A DNA stretch of 34,715 nucleotides from assembly GCA_937890735.1 (NCBI GenBank), contig CALACZ010000165.1:1-34715 (forward strand), given 5' to 3'. Below, piece by piece: positions 24,613 to 32,930 of this stretch. The notes beneath the pieces were generated by a model, which saw only the letters and a list, made by a program, of their open reading frames with translations, searched no databases and had not been told where the DNA came from. Made by a program: the position numbers and the translations under genes. The stretch is from an uncultured Bacillota bacterium (lineage in GTDB: Bacteria > Bacillota > Clostridia > Oscillospirales > Oscillospiraceae). The number at the start of each line of letters is the position of its first letter. Position 1 is the stretch's first letter.

Positions 24613-26934
24613 TTGAGCTACAATGCAACAAAACTTGTCGAACAGACCGAGCGCCTTCTGCGTGAGCGCCACGATCTGACGCTTCAGACCGCCGATGCGC
24701 AGGTGCTGCACCAGTGCCTGTCCGAGGCGGTCATGGACCAGCTCGCGCAGCCGTGGGCGAACACCCGGCAGCAGCAGGCGGCAGGACGCCGCGCGTTCTA
24801 TTTTTCCGCGGAGTACCTGATCGGCAGGCTGATCTACAGTAACCTTCTGAACATGGGCATTCTGCCCGCCGCAAAGCAGGCATTTGCCGACGCTGGCGTC
24901 GATCTTGCGTGCCTCGAAGAGGTCGAGGACGCCGCGCTCGGTAACGGCGGTCTGGGCCGCCTCGCGGCGTGCTTCCTTGACAGCGCCGCGACCTGCGATC
25001 TGCCGCTGATGGGCTACGGTCTGCGCTACCGCTACGGGCTGTTCAAGCAGTCGTTTGAGGACGGCGCGCAGAAGGAGACGGCGGACGACTGGACGCGCTT
25101 CGGCGATCCGTGGAGTTTCCGCCGCCCGGAGCTGGCGGTGTCCGTGAAATTCGCGGACGAGACCGTCACCGCCGTGCCGTATGATATGCCGGTCGTCGGC
25201 TACGGCACGGAGACTGTGGGCACGCTCCGCCTGTGGCAATGCGAAGCGCCGTGCGCGCTTGACTTCCAGGCGTTCAACGATCAGGATTACGACGCCGCCG
25301 TGGAGGATAAAAACCGCGCCGAGGATATTACGCGCGTGCTCTATCCCAACGATTCCACGCCCGACGGCAAGCGCCTGCGCATCCGGCAGCAGTATGTGCT
25401 CTCCAGCGCGTCGCTGCAGGACATTCTGCGCACCTATAAGCGCGTGCACGGCAGCGACCTTTACCGTCTGCCGGAGTTTGCCGCCGTGCAGCTCAACGAT
25501 ACGCACCCCGCCATGTCCATCCCGGAGCTCATCCGGCTGCTGGAGGGCGAGGGCATGAACTTTGACACGGCGTTTGACATTGCCGTGCGCGTATTCGCCT
25601 ATACGAACCACACCGTCATGGCAGAGGCGCTCGAGACGTGGGACATGAAGCTACTCGCGTCCGTCGTGCCGGAGCTGTGCACCGTTCTGGAAAAGATCGA
25701 CGCGAAGCTGAAGCGCGAGCTGCCGCACAGCGGGCTGTTCGTCCTCAAAGACGGCAAGGCGCACATGGCGGACCTGAGCATCTACGGCTCGCACGCCATC
25801 AACGGTGTGGCGAAGATCCACTCCGAAATTCTCAAGGACGATCTGTTCCGCGACTGGTACGCCGTCTATCCCGACCGCTTCCAGAATAAGACGAACGGCA
25901 TCACGCCGCGCCGCTGGCTGGGTCTGTGTGACCCGGAGCTGTGCGGGCTGCTGGATGACCGCATCGGCGCGGGGTATCTGACGGACCTTGACAGGCTGGA
26001 AGGTCTGCGGGCGCATCTGGACGATTTTACCGTCGAGGAATTTCTTGCCGTCAAGCAGGAGAAAAAGCGTCAGCTCTGCGCCGTCATTGAGCGGCAGGAG
26101 GGCGTGCGGCTCGACCCGTCGTTCATTTTCGACGTGCAGGTCAAGCGCCTGCATGAGTATAAGCGGCAGCTGATGAACGCGCTGTCGGTCATGGACCTTT
26201 ATCTGTCGCTGAAGGACGGCACGCTCACGGACTTTACGCCCACGGCGGTCATTTTCGGCGCAAAGGCAGCGCCGGGCTACGCGCGCGCCAAGGCGATCAT
26301 TCGGTATATCAACCGCATCGCCGCGCTCGTGAACGCCGACCCTGCGACGAAGGACCGCCTGAAGGTCGTGTTCGTGCAGAACTACAACTGCTCGTATGCC
26401 GAGCATATCATCCCCGCGGCGGATATTTCCGAGCAGATCTCGCCCGCCGGCACGGAGGCCTCCGGCACGGGCAACATGAAGCTGATGCTCAACGGCGCGC
26501 TCACTCTCGGCACGCTCGACGGCGCGAATGTGGAGATCGTCGAGCGCGCGGGACGGGAGAACAATTATATCTTCGGCGGCACGGTCGAAGAGCTGAACGC
26601 CGCGCGCAAGACGTATGACCCCAGGGCGCTTTACAAGGCGGACGCGCGCCTGCGCCGCGCGGTCGATACGCTCATCGACGGCACGGTCGAGACGGATGAG
26701 GACCAGAAGGAGCTGTACACCGCGCTGCTCGACGGCGCAAGCTGGCACGCCCCCGACCCGTATTTTGTCCTGTACGATTTTAACAGCTACCGTGACGCGC
26801 GCCTGCGCGCCAACCGCGATTACCGCGACCGGCTCGCCTTCGGGCGCAAGGCGCTGGAGAACATTGCCGCCGCCGGCTACTTCTCCTCCGACCGCACCAT
26901 CCGCGAATACGCCAAGGACATCTGGAAGATCTGA
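24613..26934 (+). CDS. glgP: Glycogen/maltodextrin phosphorylase
   Basis: A 773-aa GT35 enzyme that phosphorolyses alpha-1,4-glucans to glucose-1-phosphate. The PLP-binding Lys623 lies in GTGNMKLMLNG, preceded by ISPAGTEASG. Other hallmarks are FYFSAEYLIGR, NGGLGRLAACFLDS, QLNDTHPAM, NKTNGITPRRWL and VKRLHEYKRQ. The start is TTG at 24613: AGGAGG lies eight bases before it and no in-frame ATG occurs until about residue 37, inside the conserved region. It follows malQ by 24 bases and ends at a strong terminator. Context with a maltodextrin importer favours the maltodextrin (MalP) role, but glycogen breakdown is equally possible from sequence. Confidence 0.95.
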   Translation: MSYNATKLVEQTERLLRERHDLTLQTADAQVLHQCLSEAVMDQLAQPWANTRQQQAAGRRAFYFSAEYLIGRLIYSNLLNMGILPAAKQAFADAGVDLACLEEVEDAALGNGGLGRLAACFLDSAATCDLPLMGYGLRYRYGLFKQSFEDGAQKETADDWTRFGDPWSFRRPELAVSVKFADETVTAVPYDMPVVGYGTETVGTLRLWQCEAPCALDFQAFNDQDYDAAVEDKNRAEDITRVLYPNDSTPDGKRLRIRQQYVLSSASLQDILRTYKRVHGSDLYRLPEFAAVQLNDTHPAMSIPELIRLLEGEGMNFDTAFDIAVRVFAYTNHTVMAEALETWDMKLLASVVPELCTVLEKIDAKLKRELPHSGLFVLKDGKAHMADLSIYGSHAINGVAKIHSEILKDDLFRDWYAVYPDRFQNKTNGITPRRWLGLCDPELCGLLDDRIGAGYLTDLDRLEGLRAHLDDFTVEEFLAVKQEKKRQLCAVIERQEGVRLDPSFIFDVQVKRLHEYKRQLMNALSVMDLYLSLKDGTLTDFTPTAVIFGAKAAPGYARAKAIIRYINRIAALVNADPATKDRLKVVFVQNYNCSYAEHIIPAADISEQISPAGTEASGTGNMKLMLNGALTLGTLDGANVEIVERAGRENNYIFGGTVEELNAARKTYDPRALYKADARLRRAVDTLIDGTVETDEDQKELYTALLDGASWHAPDPYFVLYDFNSYRDARLRANRDYRDRLAFGRKALENIAAAGYFSSDRTIREYAKDIWKI

Positions 26935-26938
26935 CACG

Positions 26939-26969
26939 AAAAGAACGAGCCGCCCGGCTCGTTCTTTTT
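26939..26969 (+). terminator. Rho-independent terminator of the maltodextrin operon
   Basis: A 13-bp stem (26939-26951 with 26956-26968) has a 4-nt loop and a TTTTT tail. It begins five bases after the phosphorylase stop. Confidence 0.92.
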
Positions 26970-26981
26970 CTGCGCACGCGG

Positions 26982-27010
26982 TTGCTTTTTGGCGGCAAAG
27001 CGTGTAAAAT
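26982..27010 (+). promoter_or_regulatory. Promoter of the amidohydrolase-exonuclease pair
   Basis: TTGCTT (26982-26987), 17-base spacer, TAAAAT (27005-27010). It lies just after the preceding terminator and 24 bases before the next ATG, leaving a very short leader. Confidence 0.65.
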
Positions 27011-27033
27011 CAGGGAGAAATGAGGTGCTGGCT

Positions 27034-28623
27034 ATGCTGGACTATATCCTGAAAAACGGAACGGTGATCGACGGGACGGGGCGCGCGGGCGTGCGTGCCG
27101 ACGTGGCGATCCGGGGCGGCAAGATCGCCGGGATCGGGCAGTTTGACGCGGCGCAGGCGCGCGTGTGCGTGGACGCCGCGGGCAAGACCGTCACGCCGGG
27201 CTTTCTCGATATTCACCGTCACGCCGACGCGGCGGCGTTTCGCCCGGGCTTTGGGCGCGCGGAGCTGCGGCAGGGGCTGACGACGATCATTAACGGCAAC
27301 TGCGGACTGTCGGTCGCGCCGTGCGGCGAGGAATACCGCACGCAGATCCTGCACTATCTCGACCCCGTGACCGGCGCGCTGCCGGAGACGGTGGGCGTGC
27401 AGAGCATGGAGGCGTACCTGACGGCGCTGGAAAAGCAGCCGCTGCCGCTGAATCTCGGAATGCTGGTCGGCGGCGGCACGCTGCGCGCGAGCGTCAGCGG
27501 ATTCGGAAGCGCGCCGCTGACGGCGGACGCGATGAAGCTGCTGCACCGGCGGATGGAGCAGGCGCTGTCTGATGGTGCGTTGGGCGTGTCGCTCGGGCTC
27601 GGCTACGCGCCGGAGTGCTTCTACACGACGGACGAGCTCATCAAGGTGCTGCGCCCGCTGGCGGGCGGCGATGTGGTCGTGACGGTCCATATGCGGCAGG
27701 AGGGCGACCGCGTGGTCGAATCGCTGCGCGAGATGCTGCACGTCGCCGAAACGCTGCGCGTGCCGCTGGAGGTGAGCCACCTCAAGAGCATCGGCAAGCG
27801 CAACTGGGGCAGATGCACGCCGGAGATGCTGCATCTGCTGGAGAATGCGCGGCAGACGGGGCTGGACGCGGCGTGCGATATGTACCCCTACACGCGCGGC
27901 TCGACGCAGCTCATCCACATCCTGCCGCCGGAGTGCCAGAACGCGCCGCTGGAGCAGCTCTCGCAAAATCTGCGCGACCCCGCGTACCGCGCGCAGGTGC
28001 GCCGCCGGATGGAGCATGACAGCGATTTTGAGAATATCTCGCTGCTCTCCGGCTGGGAAAATGTATATGTGACGAGCGCGGCAAAGGAACACAACGCGTG
28101 GCTGCTGGGCATGAGCGTCGCGCGGGCGGCGCAGGAGGCGGGGCGCGATCCGTTTGACCTGATCTTCGATCTGCTGGCGGATGAAAACTGCACGGCGTCC
28201 ATGATCGACGCCGTAGCGAGCGATGACGATCTGGAGCAAGTGCTTGCGTGCCCGTTCAGCAGCATCATTTCCGACAGCACCTATCCCGACACCGGGCTGC
28301 TGCACCCGCGTGTATACGGCTCATTCGTGCGGATGATTGAAACTTATGTAAACCAAAAGAAGCTCCTGCCGCTCGAAGAGGCGGTGCGGAAGATGACGTC
28401 GCTCCCGGCGAGCCGCCTGCGGCTGACCGGCAAGGGCGTTTTGCAGCCGGGCGCGGACGCGGACATCTGCGTCTTTGCCCCGCTGGCGCTGCACGAGTGC
28501 GGCACCTACACAGACCCGGCGCGCGAGGCGGCGGGGATGGACTATGTGTTCGTCGGCGGACGCCCCGCGATCGCGCGCGGAGAATGGACAGAGGAAAGGG
28601 CAGGGCGCGTACTGCGCCGGTAA
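27034..28623 (+). CDS. Amidohydrolase, N-acyl-D-amino-acid deacylase (D-aminoacylase) type
   Basis: A 529-aa metal-dependent amidohydrolase. The N-terminal beta part (LDYILKNGTVIDGTG) is followed by the metal motif PGFLDIHRHAD, then NGNCGLSVAPC, VHMRQEGD, the VSHLKSIGKRNWG metal His segment and ACDMYPYTRGST, all features of D-aminoacylases. The C-terminus GKGVLQPGADADICVF completes the composite beta sandwich. Such enzymes hydrolyse N-acyl-D-amino acids; some relatives act on hydantoins or dipeptides. The start is ATG 27034 with GAGGTG six bases upstream. No signal peptide is seen. It is followed at five bases by the exonuclease gene, so they share a transcript, although no functional link is obvious. 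Confidence 0.85.
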   Translation: MLDYILKNGTVIDGTGRAGVRADVAIRGGKIAGIGQFDAAQARVCVDAAGKTVTPGFLDIHRHADAAAFRPGFGRAELRQGLTTIINGNCGLSVAPCGEEYRTQILHYLDPVTGALPETVGVQSMEAYLTALEKQPLPLNLGMLVGGGTLRASVSGFGSAPLTADAMKLLHRRMEQALSDGALGVSLGLGYAPECFYTTDELIKVLRPLAGGDVVVTVHMRQEGDRVVESLREMLHVAETLRVPLEVSHLKSIGKRNWGRCTPEMLHLLENARQTGLDAACDMYPYTRGSTQLIHILPPECQNAPLEQLSQNLRDPAYRAQVRRRMEHDSDFENISLLSGWENVYVTSAAKEHNAWLLGMSVARAAQEAGRDPFDLIFDLLADENCTASMIDAVASDDDLEQVLACPFSSIISDSTYPDTGLLHPRVYGSFVRMIETYVNQKKLLPLEEAVRKMTSLPASRLRLTGKGVLQPGADADICVFAPLALHECGTYTDPAREAAGMDYVFVGGRPAIARGEWTEERAGRVLRR

Positions 28624-28628
28624 GCAGA

Positions 28629-29309
28629 ATGCTGGATTCGATTTTTACGCAGTATGACCGCGTGGTCGTGCTGGATACGGAGACAACGGGCATCGACTGC
28701 CGCCGCGACGAGATCATCGAGCTGGCGGCGGTGGCGGTCGGGCCGCAGGGCATCGAGGACGAGATGGATCTGCTCATCCGCCTTACACCGGGCAGGCGGC
28801 TTCCGCCTGTGATCGTGGAGCTGACAGGCATCACCGAGCAGATGCTCGCCGATGAGGGCGTAGAAAAGGCGCAGGCGGCGGAGCGCTTTGCGCAGCTGCT
28901 GCAAGCGCCGCGCACAATGATGGCGGCGTTCAATGCGCAGTTTGATTTTACATTTTTGTATTTTTATCTCGCGCGGCTGGGCATGGCGGACTGCCTCAAA
29001 AACCTCGGGATGCTGGACATCCTCACGGTCTACAAGGATCGCCGCCCGTACCCGCACAAGCTGAAAAACGCCATCGAGAGCTACGGTGTGGCGGCGGAAA
29101 ATTCACACCGCGCGGTGGACGATGCCATGGCGGCGCTGTTGGTGCTGGAGGCGATGCGCGAGGAAAACGACGATCTGATGCAGTACCGCAATCTGTTCGG
29201 CTTCAATCCGAAGTACGGCGTGTCAGGACCGCGCATCGGCTCGATCCACTACGCCCCGCAGAAATACGACCCCGAGCTGCCGCTGTACGCGCTGTATGCT
29301 CATATATAA
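28629..29309 (+). CDS. DnaQ-fold 3'-5' exonuclease
   Basis: A 226-aa protein with all three motifs of the DEDDh family: Exo I DTETTG (Asp16, Glu18), Exo II NAQFDFTFL, and Exo III HRAVDDA with the His-x4-Asp arrangement. This is the fold of the polymerase III epsilon subunit and of RNA exonucleases. The protein is stand-alone, without polymerase or helicase domains, and has about 50 extra residues after motif III. It starts at ATG 28629, five bases after the amidohydrolase stop; no strong ribosome site is seen, so translation is probably coupled. The role could be in DNA repair or RNA processing and cannot be narrowed. Confidence 0.87.
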   Translation: MLDSIFTQYDRVVVLDTETTGIDCRRDEIIELAAVAVGPQGIEDEMDLLIRLTPGRRLPPVIVELTGITEQMLADEGVEKAQAAERFAQLLQAPRTMMAAFNAQFDFTFLYFYLARLGMADCLKNLGMLDILTVYKDRRPYPHKLKNAIESYGVAAENSHRAVDDAMAALLVLEAMREENDDLMQYRNLFGFNPKYGVSGPRIGSIHYAPQKYDPELPLYALYAHI

Positions 29310-29352
29310 AAAGCGTCCCGGTTCGGCAAGACTGCCGAACCGGGACAGTTTG
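29308..29352. terminator. Bidirectional terminator between the exonuclease and TRAP permease genes
   Basis: A 14-bp perfect stem (29315-29328 with 29333-29346) has a 4-nt loop. On the minus strand it is followed by GCTTTTTAT. On the plus strand the tail is AGTTTGTTT. The two genes converge here. Confidence 0.92.
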
Positions 29353-29356
29353 TTTG

Positions 29357-31369
29357 TTAAAGTGCAGCCTTGCGCTTGCGGCGCATGAGCTGGAGCAGGA
29401 TGACGAACACGATCAGCGCCAGACCGATCAGGTCGGACACAAGACCGGGGATCATCAGCGTCAGTCCGCCGGCGGCGAGCACGATCCGCTCCAGCCAGTG
29501 CAGCGGCAGCATCAAAAAGCCGTTGAGCGCGGCGGCGATGCCGAAGATGCCGAGCAGTGCCGACAGGCAGATCTGGATCACGGTCCAGACGCTGGTCACG
29601 TCCACAAACAGCATTGCGGGGCTGTAGGCGAAGATGTACGGCACAATGAACGCCGCGATGGCGAGCTTTGTGGCGTTGAAGCCTGTTTTCATCGGATTCG
29701 ACTTGGCAATGGCAGAGCCGGCATAGGCAGCCAACGCGACCGGCGGCGTAATGTCCGCGACGATGCCGAAGTAGAACACGAAGAAGTGCGCGGCGACGAG
29801 CGGATAGCCCATCTGAATGAGGATCGGCGCGCAGGTGGACGCCATGATGCAGTAGTTTGCGGTGGTGGGCACGCCCATGCCGAGGATGATGCAGCAGATC
29901 ATCGTGAGCACGAGCCCGATGATGTGCGCATTGCCCGCCAGCTGGACGATGGCGTTGATGAGGATGGATGCAAGACCCGTAACGGTGATGCAGCCGGCGA
30001 TCATGCCAGCCATCGCGCAGGCGACGGCGACGGTGATCGCGCCCTTTGCGCCGGATTCCAGCGCGCCGACGCAGGAGGAGAAGGTGTCTTTGCCCGCGCC
30101 TACGATCGCAGCACCGGCGCTCTGCCCAGCCTCCTGCTCCGTGCCGCGGCGGCGGGTGAGATAGAAGTTGACCGCGCCCACGGCGATGGCGGCGAGGATG
30201 GAGTATGCCGCGGAATGCGACATCGTTTTTGCGCCCGAGGATACGAGCCACACCAGCAGAATGAGCGGCAGGAGCAGATAGCAGTCACGCCCGAGCACGC
30301 GCCATTTGGGCAGCTCCTCGCGGGAAAGACCCTTCAGCCCCAGCTTTTTCGCCTCCAGATGGACGGCGATGAAAATGCCGGTGAAATACAGCACGGCGGG
30401 CAGGATCGCCTTGACGGCGACCTGTGCATACGGAATGTCCATATATTCCGCCATCAGGAACGCTGCCGCGCCCATGATCGGCGGCATGATCTGCCCGCCG
30501 GTGGAGGCGGCTGCTTCGACAGCGCCGGCAAACTCCGGCTTATAGCCGGTCTTTTTCATCATCGGGATGGTGAACGAGCCGGTCGTCACGGTGTTGCCCA
30601 CCGACGAGCCGGAGACCATGCCGCACAGCGCCGACGAGATGACCGCGACCTTTGCAGGACCGCCGGAGGACCAGCCCGCCAGACGGTTGGCAAAGGAGAT
30701 GAAGAAGTTTGCAATGCCGGTGCGCTCCAGAAACGCGCCGAAGATGATGAACAGAACGATGTAGGTATAGCACACGTTGACCGGCGTGCCGATGATGCCG
30801 GAGGTCGTGTAGAACAGCTTGTAAATGATGTTCTTCAGCGCCTGATAGAAGCTGGGGTTGTAGCTGAGCTGATTGATGAACGTATAGATGAGCAGCACGC
30901 CCAGCACGACCAGGATCGGCAGACCCACGCAGCGGCGGCACAACTCCACGAGCACCAGGATCCCGACGCAGCCGATGACGACGTGGATCGGCTCGATCCG
31001 CGTGGCAAGCCGGATGAGCGCCATGGAGTTGATGGCGAAGTAGAAGAAGCAGCCCGCACCGACGATCATGAGCACAAAATCATACCACGGCATATGGTTC
31101 GGCTTGACATGGTGCTTGCTGGCGGGGAAATTCAGAAAACCGGCAATGACGATAAAGCCCATGAACAGCGGCAGCCGGATCTCGGTCATTGCCCGGGAAA
31201 AGAGCGTCATGGCGATGCAGTATACGGCAAACAGTGCCATGAGGATGCGAATGACCAGCTGCGGCGTGCCCGTCCAGATACGCGTGTTCGATTCCCGGTC
31301 ATATTTGCGCATGACCGCATCGACGTCAGCCGCGATATTCTGCGTGTTTTTTTCGGAATTATGCGACAA
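29357..31369 (-). CDS. TRAP transporter fused permease (DctQM, 4TM/12TM fusion)
   Basis: A 670-aa membrane protein joining the small (DctQ-like, about residues 35-190) and large (DctM-like) subunits of a TRAP transporter, the arrangement usual for TAXI-type systems. The large part has many helices and conserved segments such as GTPVNVCYTYIVLFIIFGAFLE and GGQIMPPIMGAAAFLMAEY (the latter a family hallmark). It uses ion gradients, not ATP. The start is TTG at 31369: GGAG lies nine bases upstream, and the N-terminal VMRKYDRESNTR segment is in frame and typical. An ATG seven bases before is out of frame and stops after five codons. It is downstream of the binding lipoprotein. Substrate is unknown. 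Confidence 0.92.
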   Translation of the reverse strand: MSHNSEKNTQNIAADVDAVMRKYDRESNTRIWTGTPQLVIRILMALFAVYCIAMTLFSRAMTEIRLPLFMGFIVIAGFLNFPASKHHVKPNHMPWYDFVLMIVGAGCFFYFAINSMALIRLATRIEPIHVVIGCVGILVLVELCRRCVGLPILVVLGVLLIYTFINQLSYNPSFYQALKNIIYKLFYTTSGIIGTPVNVCYTYIVLFIIFGAFLERTGIANFFISFANRLAGWSSGGPAKVAVISSALCGMVSGSSVGNTVTTGSFTIPMMKKTGYKPEFAGAVEAAASTGGQIMPPIMGAAAFLMAEYMDIPYAQVAVKAILPAVLYFTGIFIAVHLEAKKLGLKGLSREELPKWRVLGRDCYLLLPLILLVWLVSSGAKTMSHSAAYSILAAIAVGAVNFYLTRRRGTEQEAGQSAGAAIVGAGKDTFSSCVGALESGAKGAITVAVACAMAGMIAGCITVTGLASILINAIVQLAGNAHIIGLVLTMICCIILGMGVPTTANYCIMASTCAPILIQMGYPLVAAHFFVFYFGIVADITPPVALAAYAGSAIAKSNPMKTGFNATKLAIAAFIVPYIFAYSPAMLFVDVTSVWTVIQICLSALLGIFGIAAALNGFLMLPLHWLERIVLAAGGLTLMIPGLVSDLIGLALIVFVILLQLMRRKRKAAL

Positions 31370-31410
31370 GGTTCATCTCTCCTGTCTGAAAAAAGTAGGG
31401 GAGTACAGCG

Positions 31411-31436
31411 GCTGCGGCGGGAAGCCCCGCCGCAGC
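31411..31436 (-). terminator. Stem-loop between the TAXI binding-protein gene and the TRAP permease gene
   Basis: An 11-bp GC-only-type stem (31411-31421 with 31426-31436) has a 4-nt loop. A T6 run on the minus strand is about 14 bases further on, so termination is weak and an mRNA-stabilising role is likely. Confidence 0.65.
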
Positions 31437-31452
31437 GCGTGCGATTCGGCAG

Positions 31453-32463
31453 TTACTTGGTGGGAACGTCAAAGCCCTGCTCGGCAAAGTACTTGGCAGC
31501 GCCCTTGTGGTAGGGAACGGAGGTGATGGACGCGCCGAAGGCGGTGTTGATCTCCTTGTACTTGGCATGGCTCTCGCCAAGGCTCGCGGCGTTGTCAAAA
31601 ATGTCCTTCGTCAGAGCGTAAATGGCGTCCTCGGAGACGTCGTCACGCGCCAGAATGACAGCGGCGACCGCGACGGTGATGGTGTCGGAATCCAGACCGT
31701 AGACGTCAGCAGGGATGGTCACTTTGGAGTAGTACGGGGAAGAGGCGAGCAGCGCGTCAACGTGCTCGTCGTCGAGCGAGACGAGGTAAACGTCCTTCGT
31801 GGTGGCAAGGTCGGTCACCGCAGTGGTCGGCGCGCCGGCGACGATGAATGCTGCGTCGATCTGCCCGTTCTTCAGCGCGTCGGCGCTGTCGCCGAAGGAC
31901 TGATAGGTGGGCTTGATGTCCTGCTCGGTCAGACCGTAAGCGCCCAGAACGTCCATGGCGTTAAAGTACACGCCGGAGCCCGCTGCGCCGATGGAAACGC
32001 TCTTGCCGGCGAGATCGGCGACGGTTTCGATGGTGGGATCGGTCGTGACGATCTGCACCTGCTCGGTGTAGAGCGCGGCGACGGTGGAGAAGCAGTCGAT
32101 CTTGCCGATCTCGGCAAACAGGTTCGTGCCGTCATAGGCGTACGCCATCACGTCGGACTGGCAGAACGCCAGCTCGGCGTTGCCGTCCTGCAGCTCCTGC
32201 ACGTTGGACTGCGAGCCGTTGCCGACCAGACCCACGACGTTGATACCGGCGTTGTTCGTGGCGTGCTGTGCGATCACAGAGCCAAAGCCGTAATATGTGC
32301 CGGATTCGCCGCCGGTCACAAAGCGCAGCTTGCTGCCGGAGGTCGCGGCGGGCGCGGTATCGCCGCTCTGTGCGGCGTCCTTCGAGCCGCAGGCGACCAG
32401 CGCCGTCATCATCATCAAAATCGCCAGCACCAGTGCCAGCATACGCGTTACGTTCTTTTTCAT
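31453..32463 (-). CDS. TAXI-family TRAP transporter solute-binding lipoprotein
   Basis: A 336-aa exported protein. The signal peptide ends in LVAC with the lipidated Cys at residue 25, a signal and lipobox expected for membrane anchoring. The domain begins LRFVTGGESGTYYGFGSVIAQ, the hallmark start of TAXI binding proteins, and continues with ELAFCQSDVMAYAYDGTN and the GKSVSIGAAGSGVYFNA segment. TAXI proteins have been linked to glutamate or dicarboxylate uptake in other organisms, but ligand cannot be predicted here. I chose ATG 32463, which has AGGAGG; a longer open frame upstream covers the promoter. It is followed by a hairpin and the fused permease. Confidence 0.93.
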   Translation of the reverse strand: MKKNVTRMLALVLAILMMMTALVACGSKDAAQSGDTAPAATSGSKLRFVTGGESGTYYGFGSVIAQHATNNAGINVVGLVGNGSQSNVQELQDGNAELAFCQSDVMAYAYDGTNLFAEIGKIDCFSTVAALYTEQVQIVTTDPTIETVADLAGKSVSIGAAGSGVYFNAMDVLGAYGLTEQDIKPTYQSFGDSADALKNGQIDAAFIVAGAPTTAVTDLATTKDVYLVSLDDEHVDALLASSPYYSKVTIPADVYGLDSDTITVAVAAVILARDDVSEDAIYALTKDIFDNAASLGESHAKYKEINTAFGASITSVPYHKGAAKYFAEQGFDVPTK

Positions 32464-32481
32464 ACTTTCCTCCTGTATCGC

Positions 32482-32498
32482 GGAGCGCACCGCGCTCC
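32482..32498 (-). other. Small hairpin in the TAXI operon leader
   Basis: GGAGCGC pairs with GCGCTCC around a 3-nt loop, about nine bases upstream of the AGGAGG site. It lies wholly in the approx. 45-nt leader and may affect mRNA stability or translation. Confidence 0.5.
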
Positions 32499-32514
32499 TC
32501 TTTTTTACATTCAT

Positions 32515-32543
32515 ACTATACAGAACCGCCGCGCAGATTTCAA
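32515..32543 (-). promoter_or_regulatory. Sigma-A promoter of the TAXI-TRAP operon
   Basis: The minus strand has TTGAAA (32543-32538), a 17-base spacer and TATAGT (32520-32515), with an A/T-rich stretch upstream that could be an UP element. Transcription would start near 32508. Confidence 0.82.
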
Positions 32544-32684
32544 GACAAAATGAAAAATTTTTTATAAGAAAATTCATTTTCGACAATTATGACCGGGTAT
32601 TTACGCCGGATTGCCGTCAAATCTGACCGACGGAAACAGGAAACTTGCAAGATGCGATTCAAAAATCCTAAATGCAGTTTTTTC

Positions 32685-32713
32685 TTTACATTCGCCGCAG
32701 AAACTGCTATAAT
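32685..32713 (+). promoter_or_regulatory. Strong sigma-A promoter of the tRNA-Arg locus
   Basis: TTTACA (32685-32690), 17-base spacer, perfect TATAAT (32708-32713), with a TGC extension before the -10. It lies 26 bases upstream of the half-tRNA. No promoter of comparable quality is seen between the half copy and the complete tRNA, so this promoter probably serves both. Confidence 0.88.
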
Positions 32714-32739
32714 ACTTGCGCTGACAGTTCAGCCCAAAC

Positions 32740-32778
32740 GCGCCCGTAGCTCAGCTGGATAGAGTGACAGACTCCGAC
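32740..32778 (+). pseudogene. Truncated tRNA-Arg: 5' half only, ending at the anticodon loop
   Basis: These 39 bases match the first 39 bases of the complete tRNA at 32931 with a single difference (C instead of T at position 5 of the tRNA). Homology stops exactly after the anticodon loop (CTCCGAC). The T variant in the full tRNA gives a G.U pair in the acceptor stem, whereas the half copy would pair better with the full gene's 3' strand. It may be the left boundary of an integration event. Confidence 0.85.
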
Positions 32779-32864
32779 GTTTCTGCCCCATTTGGCTGAG
32801 AGAATCCCAAAGCCGTTGATACGGCTGGACTTTTCGGGTATGAGGGCGATTTTCCGCTTGTTCC

Positions 32865-32883
32865 TTGACTACTGTTTGACTAC
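32865..32883. repeat. Two TTGACTAC direct repeats between the half-tRNA and the tRNA
   Basis: TTGACTAC occurs at 32865-32872 and 32876-32883, 11 bases apart, about one helical turn. In integrative elements such spaced repeats serve as arm-type recombinase sites. The surrounding 152-bp stretch (32779-32930) has no gene; it also contains a small hairpin at 32811-32826. Confidence 0.5.
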
Positions 32884-32930
32884 CATTTTCAAAAAGCGAT
32901 GACCGGCATCCCGCCGTTTATCTCATAAAT

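Noticed and set aside
31359..31376. Five-codon frame (MNLVA) overlapping the TTG start of the TRAP permease
   Set aside because: Its ATG is only two bases from GGAG, too close for good initiation, while the TTG has proper spacing. A regulatory mini-gene is possible but not supported.
29354..31513. 719-codon open frame on the plus strand opposite the TRAP permease
   Set aside because: It is antisense to a clear membrane protein and its composition (His, Asp, Arg, Glu) is that of a complementary-strand artefact.
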